Below are positions 59,881 to 64,000 of a DNA stretch of 64,000 nucleotides, one piece after another (positions within the stretch are counted from its first letter, which is position 1; each line of letters opens with the position of its first letter). The stretch comes from Diatrype stigma (lineage: Eukaryota > Ascomycota > Sordariomycetes > Xylariales > Diatrypaceae). The notes beneath the pieces were generated by a model. The model worked only from the letters and a program-made list of their open reading frames with translations. It did no database searches and was not told the origin of the DNA. The stretch lies in the NCBI GenBank assembly GCA_022225965.2, contig JAKJXP020000015.1, positions 186,001 to 250,000 of the forward strand, in the 5' to 3' direction. A program made the translations under genes and the position numbers.

Positions 59881-62652
59881 ATGCAGGTCGACCGAGTTTC
59901 TCTCCTTCCTCAACTCCTGGGGAAACGATCGGTCCTATCCGCACGCCGAGTCTCGATTATTCGCTCAGTACTGCCCGCACCTCAGGCCAGTCCTCGTCGA
60001 ACATTAAGTACCAGTCCGCCGCTCCTGAAGGTCTTTGTCCAGCACAGAAAGAACTGGAACCCGAAAATGACGACGGCAACTACCCTCAAGGGACAGCCCC
60101 TTGACAAGGCTGTTCTTGACTCTGTGCTGCGCAGGCGCATGTTCTTCACGCCTAGCTTTGAGGTACGATTGATCTAGCTTTTCGTTCTCGCATTGCTGTA
60201 TTTCGATTCTGCTTTGTCCCTTCCCCAGGCCGTCCTATCGCATTCTTTATCGTCGTCATCCTAGCTTTTTCTACCCCACCACCCCACCTTCGCGACGATA
60301 AATCTGAATGATGTGGTTGAACAGATCTACGGTGGTGTCTCCGGCTTGTACGATTATGGCCCCCCTGGAACTGCGCTGCAGTCCAACATCCTCGATGTTT
60401 GGAGGAAGCATTTCGTCCGTGAGTGAAACAACCTTGTCTCCATCCCGTCGCGCTGGCTTATTTCGCACCTGGGCCACACAATCGCCACACAATCGCCATT
60501 GCTGACCATGCTGGTTCGCAGTCGAGGAGGACATGCTCGAGGTCGATTGCAGTGTCTTGACCCCGGAAATCGTCTTCAAGACCAGTGGCCACGTCGACCG
60601 ATTCGCCGATTGGATGTGCAAGGATCCTAAGTTCGGCGATATCCTTCGCGCTGACCACTTCGTCGAGGAGATCCTTGAAGCCCGGCTCAAGGGCAATAAG
60701 AAGGCACGTGGCCAGAAGGTCGACGAGGAGGAGGATGGTAAGAAGAAGAAGAAGAAGATCAAGGGCGCACAGGAGGCCGTGCCGCTCAGCAAGGAAGTGG
60801 TCAAGGAATACGAGGAGGTTCTAGCCAAGATCGACAACTACAGCGGCCCAGAGCTCGGCGAGCTGATCAGGAAATATGACCTGAGACATCCCAAGAGCGA
60901 CATGCAACCCACCGAGCCCGTGGCCTTTAACCTCATGTTCGGGACCAAAATTGGCCCAAGTTCGAACTTGGCCGGATATCTGAGACCCGAGACTGCTCAG
61001 GGCCAGTTTATGAATTTCGGTGGGTCGACATCCTCTTCCCGGCCTACCGATACGAGACGTTGCTAATACTGATTGATCTCTCCTGTTTAGCCAAGCTTCT
61101 TGAGTTCAACCAGGGCGCAATGCCTTTCGCCTCGGCCAGCGTTGGCAAGAGCTACCGGAATGAGATCTCTCCCAGAGCCGGGCTCTTGCGTGTGCGCGAG
61201 TTCTTGATGGCCGAGATCGAGCACTGTAGGTCACGATGTCTTTGTTTCTATCGTCTATCTTTATTTCCGAAAGTTGTTCGCTATTCTGTCGCTTCTAGGG
61301 GCTAATGACCTGTTAGTCGTGGACCCGGAGAGTGGCAAGAAGCATGCCCGATTCCATGAGGTTGAGGATGTCGAGCTTGACCTGCTTGACCGCCATACCC
61401 AACTCTCTGGCCAAACAACCATCACGAAGATGACTATTGGTAAAGCTGTCAAAGATGGCATTGTCGACAACGAGACTCTTGGATACTTCTTGGCGCGCAT
61501 CTACCTGTTTCTTAAGAAGATCGGTGTTGATATGCGCAAGGTTCGATTCCGTCAACACATGGTAAGTTGTTCTTCAATAGTCTTTTCAAGATGCATGGTT
61601 GTATAATTAGGGGCACTGAGCTAACCAAACTTAATAGGCTAATGAAATGGTGAGCTGTCCTTGGTGTTTATACCCTTACACTTGCTAATAGATCCCAGGC
61701 TCACTACGCATGTGACTGTTGGGACGCGGAGCTTCACACGTCCGCTGGCTGGATTGAATGTGTGGGCTGTGCTGATAGGTCTGCATACGATCTGACAGTC
61801 CACAGCAAACAGACCGACAAGCCGCTTCTTGTACGCCAACGACTAGAGACGCCACGCACCGTTTCGGAATGGGAGGTCACCATTGAGAGGAAGAAGTTTG
61901 GTCCATGGTTCAAGAAAGATAGCAAGGCTGTTGAAGCTGTGATCCTGTCGTCCACCCAAGAATGCCGCGAGAAGTGGGCCAAGGAACTAGAAGATTCAGG
62001 CAAAGCCATCATTGAGGTTCCGGGGCTCGGAAATGTCGACGTCAACAAAGATCTACTTCAGGTCGAGTACCGTAGCAGAACGGAGCATGTCCGAGACTAC
62101 ACCCCCAACGTCATCGAGCCCTCCTTCGGTATCGGACGTATTCTCTATGCCCTCTGTGAGCATGCTTACTGGTGGCGCGAGGGAGGCGACGAAGCTCGCA
62201 GTGTATGTCTTTTTCATATGGCTGACAAGAGAATATATTCCCAAGCTAATTGTCTGTACCAGGTACTCTCGTTCCCCCCGGCCATCGCGCCAACGAAGGT
62301 CATCATTATGCCCTTGTCGTCAAACAAGGATTTCATTCCCCATGTTACACGCCTCTCGCAGAAGCTGCGTGCCGCCCAAATATCTACCCGTGTGGATGAC
62401 TCGTCAGCATCTATCGGCAAACGCTACAGCCGGAATGATGAGCTCGGCACTTCACTAGGCCTCACAGTCGATTTCCAGACGCTCAAAGACGGCACGATAA
62501 CGCTGAGAGAGCGTGATACGACCAGACAGGTCCGAGCAGACACGGATACGATTTTGACGGCAATTCGGGAGATTGTCGGTGGTAGTAAGACATGGGAAGA
62601 TATCGAGAAAGAGCTGCCCGTATTCGAGAGTCAGGACGTCGAAGACCAATAG
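59881..62652 (+). CDS. GRS1: Glycyl-tRNA synthetase, probably dual cytosolic/mitochondrial
   Basis: Class II alpha2 glycyl-tRNA synthetase. Eight exons: 59881-60162, 60325-60418, 60522-61019, 61091-61225, 61317-61561, 61638-61649, 61699-62202 and 62263-62652. Two in-frame starts are visible. ATG 60067 ([20 protein letters not shown]) gives a 657-aa cytosolic form. ATG 59881 adds 62 residues rich in Arg, Ser and Leu with RRTLSTSPP, a typical matrix-targeting presequence. The upstream ATG has a poor context (T at -3), the inner one a good context (A at -3), which favours leaky scanning. Domains: [29 protein letters not shown], a Lys-rich insert, [13 protein letters not shown], motif 2 [33 protein letters not shown], motif 3 [13 protein letters not shown], and a C-terminal anticodon-binding domain starting [13 protein letters not shown]. 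Confidence 0.93.
61638..61649 (+). other. 12-nt microexon of GRS1
   Basis: GCTAATGAAATG, coding A-N-E-M, lies between TAATAG (acceptor) and GTGAGC (donor). It joins RFRQHM to [11 protein letters not shown] in phase 0, matching the family sequence RQHM-x-NEM-AHYA. Without it the four conserved residues would be missing. The following intron is only 49 nt. Confidence 0.85.
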
Positions 62653-64000
62653 AGTAGTACTTGATGTCCACGAAGATGAATAGACAGTAAACACTACGTA
62701 ATAGCTTGACAAAAACCTGTCTAAGGCTTCATGGGCTTTGCAGTACATGATGCGTTACCGCTGCACGTCAAGTCGGCCACTGAGTACCTAGGTACATAGT
62801 AAGAAGATCTTACTCGGGTACCAGCCTGGTAGGAATAGTCCAGTGGACTAACAGAGGTTGCTTACGGCTGCATCACGGGCCAGTACTCAAAATAAAGATA
62901 TGACAGATGACGCAACCTATCCGCCCCTAGGAAATCTGGGGAAATATGTGTACCTACAGTATCTTTAAGCCGATGCTAAGACCTTGGCGAATGCCGATTG
63001 AAAGGGGCTGCTAAGTTTTCGTACGATAGTCATACCTAGTTTCACAATACTTCAGGCTTGCTCAAAAGACCTTTCCGGTCGTTCTGGACGAGCTATATGT
63101 TGACGCTATATAGTACTCCACCCATGGTGTATGGAAGAAGACGTTACGTTCTCACAGGTATCGAAGTACGTAATGTAATCTGTCAAATTATCCTAGTGAG
63201 AGCCTGTCAAGAGACGGTGGGAGGTTACCTTCACCTGATGGCTGCATAGTTCCTAGGTTTCGGCCAACTGCAAGATGATTACAGGTTACGGTAGGACAGA
63301 CCGAGTGCAGATGGCATGTGTAAGCAAACCTGGGATAGGTACCCTTCCAAAATGGCCGAAATAACCCGGTACCTATATCAGCGCGAGGTTACAATCTATC
63401 AAGACAGGCACCTAATGGAGTATGCATATTCAGAATAGTATTACTGATATTCCCTGGGTTTTGAGAAATCAGTCAACGTGGACAGGGGGTGATTATTTCT
63501 TGGTAACTACCTGCCAGGGTGGCATGTTGGGTGGGAAAGGGGGCCCCCTACTGATGAAGAATTACATGAAATTGAAATCCAAATTCATCCCTGTTGAAAG
63601 TTGACAGTCGTTGAGTTACTCTCTATCCTATGAGGAAACCGATGAATCTACTCGAAAAGAAAAGTCTTTTCTCCGCGAGCAAACCACTCATAGGGAAAAT
63701 CCACCATTAAGGGAAACCCAAGATTTCTATTAGAACCCAGAACAGCGGATGGCTGATGTCAGCTTCCCCGTGTTATTGGAGCTCGGCTTTTAGCCGGGAA
63801 GAGCCGGTAGTCCCTTTTGAGAAGTATTGCTGGGTGGAAGAGGGGGGGGGGGGGGGGGCAGCATCTCACTACCCACGGGCTTCAAAGAGGAACCCGGTGG
63901 TGCTTTCGGAAGTCGGCCTCTCATCAATATTACCCGTTAGTATTTAGAGATTCAGACCGTTCCAGCCATCCTGCGTACATAAGCCTAGAAGCTTATACTT
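62653..64000. other. Intergenic to the window end
   Basis: No gene recognised. TACCTAGGTA occurs at 62785-62794. A homopolymer of about 17 G starts at 63842 and may be of uncertain length in any assembly. Confidence 0.5.

Noticed and set aside
62203..62262. Read-through of the last GRS1 intron (60 nt, no stop)
   Set aside because: It is in frame, but the 20 extra residues interrupt the family sequence between EARS and VLSFPP. GTATGT and CAG flank it.
63756..63947. 63-codon frame around the poly-G run
   Set aside because: It depends on the length of a G homopolymer and has no motif.

Overview
The window looks like the genome of a filamentous ascomycete (Pezizomycotina, probably a Sordariomycete; the class is my inference). 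Genes are split by short introns of about 50-130 nt with GTAAGT/GTATGT-type donors and CAG/TAG acceptors. The gene content is fungal, and a transposon copy carries the C-to-T/G-to-A decay expected of repeat-induced point mutation (RIP). I found no tRNA, rRNA or CRISPR array.

Layout. 0-7.4 kb: the 3' end of a USO1/p115 tether gene, a PRMT3-type arginine methyltransferase, and an EF-hand MscS channel on the opposite strand. 7.4-16.2 kb: a gene-poor island with short tandem repeats, a broken ankyrin-repeat gene, and a 3.1-kb hAT transposon with both terminal inverted repeats and its 8-bp target duplication. 16.2-23.5 kb: an ARS-binding-protein-2-like gene and a peroxisomal carrier of the PMP47 type. 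24.3-34.4 kb: conserved housekeeping genes: MAK10/NAA35 (NatC), ATP15 (F1 epsilon), QCR2 (complex III core 2), and RPC82 (Pol III). 34.8-41.6 kb: a dimethylformamidase-large-subunit-like protein, a broken alcohol dehydrogenase fragment and a DUF6536 membrane protein. 42.5-43.8 kb: two divergent gene relics, an alpha-L-rhamnosidase (GH78) and an MFS sugar transporter, which look like the remains of a sugar-use locus. 44.8-62.7 kb: the mitochondrial GTP/GDP carrier GGC1, a 2255-aa protein built from several families of internal repeats, mitochondrial seryl-tRNA synthetase, a short-chain dehydrogenase, and glycyl-tRNA synthetase with two in-frame starts and a 12-nt microexon.

The genes do not form one pathway. 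Several serve mitochondria (ATP15, QCR2, GGC1, mitochondrial SerRS, dual-targeted GlyRS), which may be chance. The most unusual items are the large multi-repeat protein, the GlyRS microexon and dual start, the RIP-decayed hAT element, the paired rhamnosidase/transporter relics, and an over-represented intergenic palindrome TACCTAGGTA. Exon joins were deduced by hand from splice motifs, reading phase and family motifs. All listed multi-exon genes stay in frame from start to stop.
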